Part shown: positions 31,991 through 40,810 of the stretch, piece after piece
Numbering within the stretch: the first letter of the stretch is position 1
Layout of the letters: each line of letters starts with the position of its first letter
Assembly: GCF_022662335.1 (NCBI RefSeq)
Contig: NZ_JAKNQJ010000018.1
Location: forward strand, 1-55,428
From: Sphingomonas sp. CROZ-RG-20F-R02-07
GTDB taxonomy: Bacteria > Pseudomonadota > Alphaproteobacteria > Sphingomonadales > Sphingomonadaceae
Direction: 5' to 3'
DNA: 55,428 nt
Translations under genes and position numbers: made by a program
The notes under the pieces: generated by a model
What the model was told of the DNA's origin: nothing
Database searches by the model: none
Seen by the model: the letters and a program-made list of their open reading frames with translations, nothing else

Positions 31991-34164
31991 GCATGTCCTC
32001 CTGTCGATGAAGCGATGGTGATGCCGGCCGGCAGCGATTCGGCGACCGTACCGCGCTGGCGTACCGCGGCGGTTATCGGACCGGCGGCCCGGTCGGCGGC
32101 AGCGATGGTGACGAGGGGTTCCGTCGTCTCGATCGTGCGGGTGCTGCCGTCGCCCAGCGTAAGGGCGACGCGATACCGCTCGGCCTCTTCGCCCAGAGGC
32201 GCATCGACGCCGTCGATCCAGCGCCACCCTGCCCGGCTCCGCCGCGTCCAGCGCAGCGTCGCATCGCCCGTTCCGTCGGTCGCGACGGCGAGATGGACCG
32301 GTGCCGGCGGCCGGATCGATGCGCCCGTCAGGGCGAAGGCGGATTCCACCGGCACCTTCGTATCGCCGACCCCCGATGCGAGCACGCGCACGCGCTGCCC
32401 AAGCGCGGACAGCGGCAGATCGAGCGTGCGCACCGTGTCCGCTTCGACCAGCACGAACCGCGCGCCCGCCGCCTGCGCGCCCATCGCAGCCTCGGTTCCC
32501 CGCCGCCCGCGCAGCAGCCGCGAGAGGCGCCAGCCTGTGCCCCCCAGCGGCTCCGCCCGCCCGAACTGGACGAGCTCGTCGCCGATCAACGCGAGATTCC
32601 GGCCGCGATCCAGCGCCGCATCGTCGGCATCGCCTAGCATCAGATCCGCATGCGCGAGCCGGACCACCACGGCGCTGCGCAGATCATAGAAGGCCGCGGA
32701 AGCGGCGGGATCGGGCGGCACCTCGATCGTGCCCAGGATCGCGGGCGACGCGGTCGCCCCGGCCGCCGTCCAGCTCGCACCGTCGTCCAGGCTGTAGAGC
32801 AGCGCTGCCCGGCGCCACCCCGCGCCAGCGCCCGTCGCCGCCAGCGCGATCCGCGGCGCCGTGAGCAGCGTATCGTCGAGCGCCGGCATCTCGAACGCCT
32901 GAAGCCATGTCGCGCCGATCGTCAGATCGGGCGTGGCCAGCGCCCGACCGCTCGCTGCGGGCGCGGAGAGCGATGCGGGCGCCAGCGCGACGAGATCGAG
33001 CGTCACCACCATCGCCTCGAGCCGCGCCTTCGTCACGCGCCAAACGCCCGGATCGCCGCGGATCGTCACGCATGCCCCGGGTCCGATCGCGAGCGCGTCG
33101 ATCGCGGCGGCGACGCTGCGGGTGGTCCGGCCGATTTCGGCGCGGGCGAGCATGGCCGTGGCGATCGACTTCGCCGTGCCCGCTGCGATCGCCGCCGGCA
33201 CCTCGATCCGCGATTCCGACACCCCGGCACCGGGTCGCCGTGCCCGCTGAAGACCGATCTGATAATCGCGTGCCGGATCATAATGCGACACGGCGATGGC
33301 GGCGGGAATGCCGCTGGCCGCCGCCATGCTGCGCGCGCGCCGGATCCTCTTCGCATCTGCAGCAAAGCCACAATCGGTGATTGCCACGGGGTTCGTCGCC
33401 GAATCGCGCATCACGACCGCACGCCCCTGAGGTGAAAACCACGCGCCCCCGACATCGCCCAGCGTCTCGAGCACGGCGCGCACGCTGCCGCCCGATGCCG
33501 CGAAGCCGTCGAGCATCAGCGCCGCGTCCCCCGTCACCTCGGGCGCGAGCGCCTGCGCGATCGCACCGATCGCCCGCGGTCCGTCGTCGGCGGTCACCTC
33601 GAAGGTGAGCGAGGGAATGCGGTTGCCGTAATCGGCCAAAGCCAGACCCTCGAACACCGCATAGGCGCAGCCGCGGTGCGCGGGCGTGAGGCCGCCTTCG
33701 GCCGAGGCAATCAGCGGATCGACCGGCTGATCCTCGCCGCCCGTGTGAAGCCGGAACCCGGTGGATGCCTTGAAGTCGCCAGCGCTCCCGCGCAGCAGGT
33801 TGCCGTCGGCCCAGATCCGCCCGACGCTCCGGATTGGCCGACCCGACAGCAGCACCGCGAACGAGGCGGAATAGCTGTAGGTCGTGACGCTCGGCTGCCC
33901 CTTGCCGGCGCTGCCGGTGGCGCGCGATTCGATCAGGTCGGTCGACCAGATGACCGTGCCCGCCACGCGCATCGTGCCGAAGATCCACGGGATCTGCGTG
34001 CCGTAGGAGGAGGTCTGTACGGACAATTCGGTCAGCCGCGGCCCTTCGCGGCCCTTGGGCGCGAGCAACGCCCGGTCCGCGAAGCCGCCCAGCAACCCGC
34101 CGATCGCCGCCCCCACCGGACCACCGATCGCGCCGCCCACCGCGGTCAACACCAGCGTCGCCAT
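31987..34164 (-). CDS. GTA host-contact/tail-tip protein (gp15-like), short form
   Basis: A 725-residue tail-tip protein. The glycine-rich N-terminus (VGGAIGGPVGAAIGGLLGG), IPWIFGTMRVAGTVIWSTDL and the later TYSYSASFAVLLSGRPI region match the phage tail protein of GTA clusters (gp15, the large baseplate/megatron protein). RcGTA gp15 is about 1300 residues and includes a TIM-barrel-like domain that I do not find here, so this version is shortened. AAGGGAGA lies before the ATG. It is coupled to the DUF2793 gene downstream. Confidence 0.85.
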   Translation of the reverse strand: MATLVLTAVGGAIGGPVGAAIGGLLGGFADRALLAPKGREGPRLTELSVQTSSYGTQIPWIFGTMRVAGTVIWSTDLIESRATGSAGKGQPSVTTYSYSASFAVLLSGRPIRSVGRIWADGNLLRGSAGDFKASTGFRLHTGGEDQPVDPLIASAEGGLTPAHRGCAYAVFEGLALADYGNRIPSLTFEVTADDGPRAIGAIAQALAPEVTGDAALMLDGFAASGGSVRAVLETLGDVGGAWFSPQGRAVVMRDSATNPVAITDCGFAADAKRIRRARSMAAASGIPAAIAVSHYDPARDYQIGLQRARRPGAGVSESRIEVPAAIAAGTAKSIATAMLARAEIGRTTRSVAAAIDALAIGPGACVTIRGDPGVWRVTKARLEAMVVTLDLVALAPASLSAPAASGRALATPDLTIGATWLQAFEMPALDDTLLTAPRIALAATGAGAGWRRAALLYSLDDGASWTAAGATASPAILGTIEVPPDPAASAAFYDLRSAVVVRLAHADLMLGDADDAALDRGRNLALIGDELVQFGRAEPLGGTGWRLSRLLRGRRGTEAAMGAQAAGARFVLVEADTVRTLDLPLSALGQRVRVLASGVGDTKVPVESAFALTGASIRPPAPVHLAVATDGTGDATLRWTRRSRAGWRWIDGVDAPLGEEAERYRVALTLGDGSTRTIETTEPLVTIAAADRAAGPITAAVRQRGTVAESLPAGITIASSTGGHA

Positions 34165-34177
34165 CCTGCGTCTCCCT

Positions 34178-34558
34178 TCATGTCGCCCATGCGGCCAGCA
34201 GCGGCCATGGCGGCTCGCCCGGCCGCATCACCACGCGCCGCAGCCCGGCATCGGCATGGACGAACCCGCCGGCCACCCGCACCGCGAGATGCAGTTGCCC
34301 CGGACCCGTCGTCGTCAGCACGATGTCGCCCGGCGCATCGGCCGCCGCCCGCGCCAGCACCGCATCGATCCGCGCGATCACGGAAGCCGGATCGCCGCCG
34401 CGCAGCGCATAGCCGCTCGGCACCACCACCCTATGGCCGCCACCCTGCAGCGCGAGCGCCACCACCCCGACGCAATCGAGCCCACCCGCCGCATCGCGCC
34501 CGTGGAGCCGGAACGGCGCGCCGACCAGAGCGCGCGCCGCCGCTGCCACCGCGCTCAT
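34178..34558 (-). CDS. GTA NlpC/P60-type peptidase (gp14-like)
   Basis: A 126-residue cell-wall peptidase of the tail tip. The catalytic Cys is in GGLDCVGVVALAL (about residue 30) and a His is in PGQLHLAVRV, as in NlpC/P60 enzymes that cut peptidoglycan stem peptides during DNA delivery. The ATG overlaps the stop of the hub gene (ATGA). It is about 20 residues shorter than typical GTA gp14. Confidence 0.87.
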   Translation of the reverse strand: MSAVAAAARALVGAPFRLHGRDAAGGLDCVGVVALALQGGGHRVVVPSGYALRGGDPASVIARIDAVLARAAADAPGDIVLTTTGPGQLHLAVRVAGGFVHADAGLRRVVMRPGEPPWPLLAAWAT

Positions 34559-35352
34559 CCGCCCGGATAACGCGTGAGCAGGTCGATGCCGGGCAGATAG
34601 GGCTCGCCGCGAAAATTGGCCGCGTTGCCGAACCGGGCGGCACAGGTCGCGATGCTCTTGTCGCACCCCTCCACCAATTCGACGAGCGTGTCCGGTTCCC
34701 CCGCGAACGCCGGGGGCATGCGCAGCGTGACAGTGGCGCCGTCCGACCGCGCCACCGCGCCCTCCAGCCCGCCATTGGCGCCGCCGAACCAGCGCAGCCG
34801 CCCGCCCGCACAAGCACCCGGCGTCGGCTCGGCCGTGTCGAGCGTCACCACCTGTCCGTCCACCGCGATCACGCGCGCGAAGCGGCGGCGGCCGGCCAGC
34901 GCCACGCGGCAGCGCCGGTCGCCCAGTTCGGCGCGGCACTCGGCCGAGGTCTGCTCGACCACCGGGCGTTCCAGCGCCGCGGTCGCGCCCGCCAGTTCGG
35001 CGGTGAACGCGGCGTCGCGGATCTCGACCGCCCCGATCGTGCCTTCGCCCAGATCGACCCGGCCGCTGCCGTCGGTCCAATCGATCGCGAACAGCGTCAC
35101 GCGCGCGCCGTCGAAGCGGCCGGCGAGCAGATCGACCTCGGTGATCGCATCGCTCGTCAAGGCGCCGCTCGCATCCATCGTCGCCGCCTCCAGCCCGTCG
35201 GTGCGGACGATCGCGGACGGCGTCATGCCCGGCGCCGCGCGATGGACCAGCCCGTCCACCACGAGATCGCGGTCGTGGCCCGTCAGCCCGATCGTCACGC
35301 CGTCGCGCCGCTCGATCCGCCAGCACCAGGCGAGGGTGACGAGCGCGCTCAT
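34555..35352 (-). CDS. GTA hub protein, DUF2163 (gp13-like)
   Basis: A 265-residue baseplate hub. The DUF2163 N-terminus (LAWCWRIERRDGVTIGLTGHDRD) and the BR0599-type C-terminus with several Cys residues (SAECRAELGDRRCRV, VEGCDKSIATCAARFGN) are present; the equivalent Cys residues in RcGTA bind an iron-sulfur cluster, as reported from its structure. It is flanked by 4-base overlaps on both sides, as in other GTA clusters. Confidence 0.93.
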   Translation of the reverse strand: MSALVTLAWCWRIERRDGVTIGLTGHDRDLVVDGLVHRAAPGMTPSAIVRTDGLEAATMDASGALTSDAITEVDLLAGRFDGARVTLFAIDWTDGSGRVDLGEGTIGAVEIRDAAFTAELAGATAALERPVVEQTSAECRAELGDRRCRVALAGRRRFARVIAVDGQVVTLDTAEPTPGACAGGRLRWFGGANGGLEGAVARSDGATVTLRMPPAFAGEPDTLVELVEGCDKSIATCAARFGNAANFRGEPYLPGIDLLTRYPGG

Positions 35353-37619
35353 GCCTCGCGCACTTCGATCAGCGGCACCTGCGCGGCGTTGCCCGCCAGG
35401 AAGGTCGCGCGCGTCACGCTCAGCCGATCCTCGGCGAAGCGCACCGGCACGTCGAAGGCGAAGCTCGCGCTCACCGCCGCGCCGGCCGCAGGGGCGACGT
35501 CCAGTTCGACCCAGCCGCCGTCCGTCACCGCGAAGGCCTGGGTGGCGCGGCCGTCGATCGCCACGGTCACGCTGCCCGCCACCGGCCGCGTGATCCGCCG
35601 CACCATGTCGCCATAATGTTTGGCCAGCGCGAAGCGGCGCTGCTGCCCGTCACCCGTGCCGATCGGGACGGCCACCGCGTCGCTGTCGAACGGGTCGCGC
35701 AGCCGAAAGCCGCGCGCCGGCCCCATCCGCGCCCGGAAAAAGCCGAGCAACACCGCGATGTCCGCCTCCGACCGGATGCCGGGGCCGACATCATAGGCGG
35801 TGCGCGCCTCCGCCCAGGCGGCGCTGCGTTGCTCCGCGCCGCCCGCGCTCGTCACGATGCTGGTGGAAAAGCCGGGCGTTACCTCCGCCTCGCGCCCCAT
35901 CGCCAGCGGGAAGGCGATGTCGTCGAAATCCTGCATGGCTTGCTCCTGCGTATCGAAATGGACGAAGCCGTCGCGCACCACCTGCGGCAGCGCCCAGAGA
36001 AAGGTCGCCGCGACGCCGCGCGCGCGCGCCGTCTCCGCCGCCGCATCGATCGCCGACCATTCGGCCGACTGATCGGATCGGAGCACGAAGCCCGAGAGGT
36101 AATGCTGCCGCGCAGGCGGATAGCCGAGCCGCGCTTCGGCCAGCGCGACACCGCGCGCGGTGGAAGCCGCGTCGCCGGCCGCCGCCCAATCATAATCCTC
36201 GAGCTGCAGCACGTCGAACGCGGGCGAGGCCCATCCGACCGGCATGTTCGCGCGCTTGGCCTCCGGCGCCGCGGTCGAGAGAACGGTCGGCAGATAGGTC
36301 AGCAGATGCGTGACGCATCCGGGGGCCGCGGCCCGCGCCGCCGCGCACAGCGCCGCAGTGGAGGCGGCAAGGCACGCACCCGCGCGGTCGAGCGTCGCAA
36401 TCTGGTCGGCGCTCAGCGCGCCGGACAGCGTCGGGATCGCGACCGGCGCGAACGCCGCCACCGCGCTCGCATCATAGAGGCAGGGCCGCCCGTCGGGCAT
36501 CGTCCACCACCAGGGCTCGCCCACCTGGAACCGCGGCACCAGCCCCGCCGCCGTCGCGATACCCATGAACGCCTGCACCACGTAACGCAGATACGCCATC
36601 GCGCCGTCGTGGGCGGGCGACAGCAGCGTCGATGGCGGCACCCAGCCGGTCTGCGCCGGGCTGCCGTCCGACGCGCGTTGCTTCCAGTCGTTCCAGCAAT
36701 GCGCGTCGAACAGCTCGTAGCTGACCGACCAGATGATGCCGAACCCCAGCGCCTGCGCCCGCGCGGCGAAATCGCGGTGCCAGGCGGCGCACGCCACGTT
36801 CAGCGTGCCGCCGGCCAGGCTGACATAATAGCCGCCATACAGCGCATCGAGCCGGAAATAATGGCTCATGCCGACATAATGGACGATGCTGCCGCGATAG
36901 CCGAGATGCAGCGCCGCGCGCAGCAGCCGCGCCGGCGTGATGTTGTAGCTGTCGTCATAGCCGCTCGCGATGCCGAACCCGTGTTCGGGCACCACCACCG
37001 CGCCGATCGCCAGCACCGCGCCCGGCCCCTCGCAGGCGATGCCGGTCAGCTCCACCCAGGCTTCCGACGCCGCGGCGAGCGCCGCGTCCTTGGCCGTATA
37101 GCCGGGCGGCACCAGCGAGACGAACATCCGGTCGATATCGCCCGCCCACACCGGATCGGCTTCGCCCGGCAGGAGGAACCCGCCGTCGAGCGTTGCGAAA
37201 TCGATCGCGATCGCGGCATCCTCGGGATGGCCGACCGCATAGTTCCACAACCGCACATACCAGGCGCGCGGCGCGCCCGCCGCGTCGCGCCCCTCGATCG
37301 TCAGCACCGGGCCGTTGACCGCGTCGAGCGGCATCACGCCCGCCGAGCGCCAGTGGAAACGCAGCCGGCATCCGGTGAAATCGCGCGCCGTCTCATAGGC
37401 GAGCAGCGGATGATCGAACCGGTCCTCCGCCTCCCAGATCAGGCCGGCGAGATCGTCCGCCTTGTAGAACACGGCATCCACCCGCAGCGCGTCCGCGGCG
37501 ATGCTGGTAACGGCGGCCATCATCGGCCGCGGAAAATTCACCGTCCAGAAGCGCGGATCGAACCGCGTGACGACATCCTGCGCCTGCACCGTCGGCGCGG
37601 CGGCGAGCCAATGTCCCAT
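35349..37619 (-). CDS. GTA distal-tail protein (DUF2460, gp12-like) with large N-terminal fusion
   Basis: A 756-residue protein. The last 200 residues (from about 557, MQDFDDIAFPLAMGREAEVT) are the DUF2460/TIGR02217 domain that forms the distal tail ring of GTAs, with GFFRARMGPARGFRLRDPFD as signature. RcGTA gp12 is only about 210 residues. The first about 555 residues are an extra region with glycosidase-like segments (GFGIASGYDDSYNITPARL, IIWSVSYELFDAHCWNDW, LEDYDWAA), probably a TIM barrel with a lectin-like N-part. AAGGAG seven bases before ATG 37619 supports this start. It overlaps gp13 by ATGA. Confidence 0.85.
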   Translation of the reverse strand: MGHWLAAAPTVQAQDVVTRFDPRFWTVNFPRPMMAAVTSIAADALRVDAVFYKADDLAGLIWEAEDRFDHPLLAYETARDFTGCRLRFHWRSAGVMPLDAVNGPVLTIEGRDAAGAPRAWYVRLWNYAVGHPEDAAIAIDFATLDGGFLLPGEADPVWAGDIDRMFVSLVPPGYTAKDAALAAASEAWVELTGIACEGPGAVLAIGAVVVPEHGFGIASGYDDSYNITPARLLRAALHLGYRGSIVHYVGMSHYFRLDALYGGYYVSLAGGTLNVACAAWHRDFAARAQALGFGIIWSVSYELFDAHCWNDWKQRASDGSPAQTGWVPPSTLLSPAHDGAMAYLRYVVQAFMGIATAAGLVPRFQVGEPWWWTMPDGRPCLYDASAVAAFAPVAIPTLSGALSADQIATLDRAGACLAASTAALCAAARAAAPGCVTHLLTYLPTVLSTAAPEAKRANMPVGWASPAFDVLQLEDYDWAAAGDAASTARGVALAEARLGYPPARQHYLSGFVLRSDQSAEWSAIDAAAETARARGVAATFLWALPQVVRDGFVHFDTQEQAMQDFDDIAFPLAMGREAEVTPGFSTSIVTSAGGAEQRSAAWAEARTAYDVGPGIRSEADIAVLLGFFRARMGPARGFRLRDPFDSDAVAVPIGTGDGQQRRFALAKHYGDMVRRITRPVAGSVTVAIDGRATQAFAVTDGGWVELDVAPAAGAAVSASFAFDVPVRFAEDRLSVTRATFLAGNAAQVPLIEVREA

Positions 37620-37803
37620 GGCGGATCTCCTTATCGTCCACGCGGCAGGGCGCGCAGCGTTCGTGGGTGCGAGGCGGATGGTCGGGGCGGTGGATGCGGT
37701 TACGATCGCGCCGACCAAGCGTCGGCGCACACGGACAAACCTTCCTTCGATCAATTACATGGATCGTCGTTTCATGAAGCATTAACGAAAGCGTCATAAA
37801 AAA

Positions 37804-37817
37804 TAACGTGACCGTTA
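37804..37817. promoter_or_regulatory. Inverted repeat before the REC-GAF gene
   Basis: TAACG-TGAC-CGTTA lies about 40 bases before the start of the REC-GAF gene, in a 237-base AT-richer gap (37620-37856) that also precedes the distal-tail gene on the other strand. It could be an operator. No convincing -35/-10 pair was seen in the gap. Confidence 0.3.
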
Positions 37818-37856
37818 CGAATGCGGCACGATTGGAGCGGTTGTCGGGAGGGCACA

Positions 37857-38846
37857 ATGCAGGCTGCTACTTCGAAGATCAGGCGCGTGGTCATCGTCGA
37901 CGATTCACGGACGTCACAGCTGATACTGGAAGCCGCCTTTCAAGCTCATGGGGGGTTCGACGTCGTCGGCATGGCCAGCGATGCGGCGGCCGGCTACACG
38001 ATGGTTCGGCGGCTCGGCCCGGATCTGGTTACGATCGATTTGTGCATGCCGTATATCGATGGTTCGGCGTTACTGGACATGCTCGCGCCGTTGACGGCGA
38101 CCTGCAAGATCGTCGTCTCCGATCTGGCTGCGACCAACATCGCCATGGCCGCCAAGCTAAAGGCACTCGGCGCGACGCTGTGTCTGGGAAAGCAGGACCT
38201 CGTTCACCGCCCGGAGGCCTTCTTCAAGAACATGGTAAAGGCATGCGAGGCGCTGGAAGCGAAAAGCTGGGTCAGCGGCCCGCTGCTGACGCTGACGTCC
38301 GACGGACGAACGCGCGGCGGGTCCCGCAGTTCGCGTCAGCCCGTTCATTTCGGCATACCGATCCCGGTCGATGAAGAGGCCAGGCTGGCCGAGTTGCAGC
38401 GCCGGCGGCTCGACAATGCCGTGCGGGAGCGCGAATTCGATCTCGTCACGCGGTTTGTGGCGGAAGAGACCGGATTTCCGGTCTGCCTGCTGACCTTCAT
38501 CGACAAAGACACGCAGTGGATCAAATCATCCTTCGGCTTTGACGTGACCAGCGGACCCCGATCCGACGCGTTCTGCAATTATACGATCGCCGGAGGCCGA
38601 TTGTTCGTGGTCGGCAATGCCGAGACGGATCCGCGCTTCGCCAACAACCCCATGGTTACGGGAGCGCCGGGCTTCCGCACCTATGTCGGTCAGCCGATCG
38701 TGTCCGGCGACGGGATCCAGCTCGGCGCGCTTTGCGTTCTCGATACGAAGGTTCGTCCGGTACCATCCAGCATGACTCGCAAGCTGGCGTCCCTGACGGA
38801 AATTCTCGGCAGCATGATCGATCGCAGACCGGTTCTGGCCGCCTAG
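37857..38846 (+). CDS. Response regulator with receiver and GAF domains
   Basis: A 329-residue cytoplasmic regulator with no DNA-binding domain. The receiver (about 8-135) has the acidic pair D15-D16 in VVIVDDSRTS, phosphoacceptor D61 in VTIDLCMP and a Lys in LCLGKQD. It resembles the CheB-type receiver. The C-terminal half (about 165-325) is a GAF domain (EREFDLVTRFVAEETGFPVC, ITFIDKD-like LLTFIDKDTQWIKSSFG, YVGQPIVSGDGIQLGALCVL). GGGAGG before ATG 37857 decides the start. It is on the plus strand within the minus-strand tail genes of the GTA, so it may sense a signal for GTA control or be a chance insertion. Confidence 0.9.
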   Translation: MQAATSKIRRVVIVDDSRTSQLILEAAFQAHGGFDVVGMASDAAAGYTMVRRLGPDLVTIDLCMPYIDGSALLDMLAPLTATCKIVVSDLAATNIAMAAKLKALGATLCLGKQDLVHRPEAFFKNMVKACEALEAKSWVSGPLLTLTSDGRTRGGSRSSRQPVHFGIPIPVDEEARLAELQRRRLDNAVREREFDLVTRFVAEETGFPVCLLTFIDKDTQWIKSSFGFDVTSGPRSDAFCNYTIAGGRLFVVGNAETDPRFANNPMVTGAPGFRTYVGQPIVSGDGIQLGALCVLDTKVRPVPSSMTRKLASLTEILGSMIDRRPVLAA

Positions 38847-38908
38847 CGGATCGATCGTCACGGACGAGGCGCACCGGACGAAGCGGCGCGCCTCTTTCGC
38901 GCAATCCC

Positions 38909-39466
38909 TCATTCCGCCAGCGCCGCCTTCACCGCGCGCGCCACCTGGCGGCTCGATTGTGCGAGCGCCGTGGGCGTGGTCGCGGCGTTCGCGTTCACCG
39001 TGATCGCCACGCGCACGTCGCGCGTGCCGCCACCGGGCGCGGCGCCCGTCTCGATCCGCCCGCTTGCGGTGGGCACGAACAGTTCGGGGCCGCGCTCCCC
39101 CACGACATAGGCCGCGCCGGGCGCCACCGGGCCACCGGTCGCGCGGCCCGGCAGGCCGATCAGGCCCGCGAGGATCGACCCCAGCCCAGCCCCGGCCCCG
39201 CCGCTCGTCCCGCCGCCCAGGGCGGCGCGCAGCGAGGCGGCGGCGATCTGCTCCAGGGCCTTCAGCGCCACCGTCTTCAGCTCCTCGAAACCCAGCTTGC
39301 CGCTCGTCGCCGCGCGGATCAGGCTGGTTTCGATCGTGCGGCCGGCGCGGTCCGCGCCCGCACCCAGCCCGGTCTCGAGTTCGGCGCGCATCGCCGCCAC
39401 CTCGCGCATGAACGCCGCGCTGTCGGCATGGACCGGGATCGTCACCGGTGCGATCGGATCATCCAT
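38909..39466 (-). CDS. GTA tape-measure protein (gp11-like)
   Basis: A 185-residue short tape measure, matching the short tail of GTA particles. It starts with a helical segment (FMREVAAMRAELETGLGAGA), followed by a glycine/alanine-rich hydrophobic middle (GGAGAGLGSILAGLIGLPG) and the phage motif ATGGPVAPGAAYVVGERGPE. It overlaps the upstream chaperone gene by 8 bases. Genes 38909-46077 form one unit on this strand. Confidence 0.88.
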   Translation of the reverse strand: MDDPIAPVTIPVHADSAAFMREVAAMRAELETGLGAGADRAGRTIETSLIRAATSGKLGFEELKTVALKALEQIAAASLRAALGGGTSGGAGAGLGSILAGLIGLPGRATGGPVAPGAAYVVGERGPELFVPTASGRIETGAAPGGGTRDVRVAITVNANAATTPTALAQSSRQVARAVKAALAE

Positions 39467-39662
39467 CGGGAAAGGCCTCCTTCAATTGTGCCAGCATCGC
39501 CGCGTCGGGCGGGGCGGCACCCGCGCCACCGCCCGCCCCGGCCAGCGCATTCACCACGCTCGCCAGTTCGGCGGGCGTCGCCGCCCAGAACCGGTCCGGG
39601 CTCCAGCCGAGCGCCGCCCCCGCCATGCCGGCCAGCCGCCCGGCGCTCTGCGCGAACGTCAC
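39459..39662 (-). CDS. GTA tail assembly chaperone (gp10.1/rcc01693-like)
   Basis: A 67-residue protein of the DUF2376/phage_TAC type: FAQSAGRLAGMAGAALGWSP followed by DRFWAATPAELASVV is characteristic. It is thought to hold the tape measure during tail assembly. The start is GTG at 39662, overlapping the gp10 stop as GTGA. Confidence 0.85.
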   Translation of the reverse strand: MTFAQSAGRLAGMAGAALGWSPDRFWAATPAELASVVNALAGAGGGAGAAPPDAAMLAQLKEAFPDG

Positions 39663-40003
39663 CGCCGAGCCAGATCCTGGCCGCTCAAAATCTGCCCGAG
39701 CAGCGCGCGCAGGATCGGCGTCGCCGCGGCGAGCCCACCCTGGACGATCGCCTCGCCCAGCGCCTCGCGGGTCACATGGGCGGGCGCATCGCGCAGGCAG
39801 TGCCAGAGCAGCGCCACCGTCTCGGCGATGCCGATCCGCCCTTCCGCCGCGCGCTCGACCAGCGTGAAGAGCGGGCCAAGCTCCTGCTCGGCGGCCACCA
39901 GCGCGGCGAAGCTCGGTCGAAGCGTCAGCTCGGTGCCGTTCACACGCAGCGCGGTCTCGCCGCGCACGGGATTGGCCGGCCGGGCGCCGGTCTGCGCGCT
40001 CAT
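39659..40003 (-). CDS. GTA gp10-like protein
   Basis: A 114-residue protein with GETALRVNGTELTLRPSFAA and ALVAAEQELGPLFTLVERAA, the signature of the GTA gp10 tail family. It lies between tail tube and chaperone genes, as in RcGTA. It overlaps both neighbours by 4 bases. Confidence 0.87.
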   Translation of the reverse strand: MSAQTGARPANPVRGETALRVNGTELTLRPSFAALVAAEQELGPLFTLVERAAEGRIGIAETVALLWHCLRDAPAHVTREALGEAIVQGGLAAATPILRALLGQILSGQDLARR

Positions 40004-40407
40004 GCCACCACCACCGGGCCGGAGCTTTCGAGCGCGAGCGTATAGGAGCGCTCGCCGTTGAAATCGCCCGCATAGTCGAGCCGCGAGACAAGGAACCGCC
40101 CGGTCATCGTCTCGCCGCTTTCGAAGCTCAGCCGGTAATCGTCGAGCACGCCGCCGAGCGCACTGCCCTTGATCCGTGCCTCCGCCGCCGATCCGGTGAA
40201 CACGCCCGCGCCGGCCACGCTGACGCTGCGCACTCCGGCGCCCGACAGCAGCTCGCGCCACCCGCCCGATCCCTTGTTGGTCACCACCACCGTCTCGCCG
40301 TTCACCGACAATTGCGTGGTGCGCAGCCCCGCCACCGTCGCGAAATTCGGCGGCGCGGCGCCGTCGCCCACCTTCAGCAGGAACGCACTGCCCTTTTCCA
40401 CGGCCAT
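40000..40407 (-). CDS. GTA major tail tube protein (gp9-like)
   Basis: A 135-residue tail tube subunit of the TP901-1 major tail protein family: KGSAFLLKVGDGAAPPNFAT, VAGLRTTQLSVNGE, VTNKGSGGWRELL and LDDYRLSFESGETMTGRFLV. ATG 40407 or the adjacent ATG 40410 starts the gene after a GAAGGGAGA site. It overlaps gp10 downstream. Confidence 0.93.
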   Translation of the reverse strand: MAVEKGSAFLLKVGDGAAPPNFATVAGLRTTQLSVNGETVVVTNKGSGGWRELLSGAGVRSVSVAGAGVFTGSAAEARIKGSALGGVLDDYRLSFESGETMTGRFLVSRLDYAGDFNGERSYTLALESSGPVVVA

Positions 40408-40420
40408 CATTCTTCTCCCT

Positions 40421-40810
40421 TCAGGATAAACGGTAGAGGCGGACGAGAAACTCGCTCGCCGCGCCCCATCGGTCGGCGCCGCTGCGCGCGATGCGGCTTT
40501 TCACCAGGCGGAACTGGACGATCCGCCAGCCCTCGCCGATCTCGGGTCCGGTGGCGCAGGCGGCGTCCTCGGCGGTGGAGACGAGCTGGCGCAGCCGCAC
40601 CGGCCGCTCGCCCGCATCGGTCAGCGCGACGACGACGCGCCCCTCGAAGCCCGACCAGCTCTTGGTGCTCCAATCGGCCAGCACGGGTTCGTCCACCACC
40701 GCATAGGGCACGCCGCCCCGCACCGGCGGCGCATCGAAGACGCGGGCACCGGGCAGCGCCGGCTTCAGCGCGGCGACGACGGCCGCCTGCAACAGGATGC
40801 GCGCGCTCAT
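40421..40810 (-). CDS. GTA tail terminator, DUF3168 (gp8-like)
   Basis: A 129-residue DUF3168 protein: LLQAAVVAALKPALPGARVF, PYAVVDEPVLADWSTKSW and WRIVQFRLVKSRIAR are family features. It caps the tail at its junction with the head. The ATG at 40810 overlaps the adaptor gene stop (ATGA). Confidence 0.9.
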   Translation of the reverse strand: MSARILLQAAVVAALKPALPGARVFDAPPVRGGVPYAVVDEPVLADWSTKSWSGFEGRVVVALTDAGERPVRLRQLVSTAEDAACATGPEIGEGWRIVQFRLVKSRIARSGADRWGAASEFLVRLYRLS

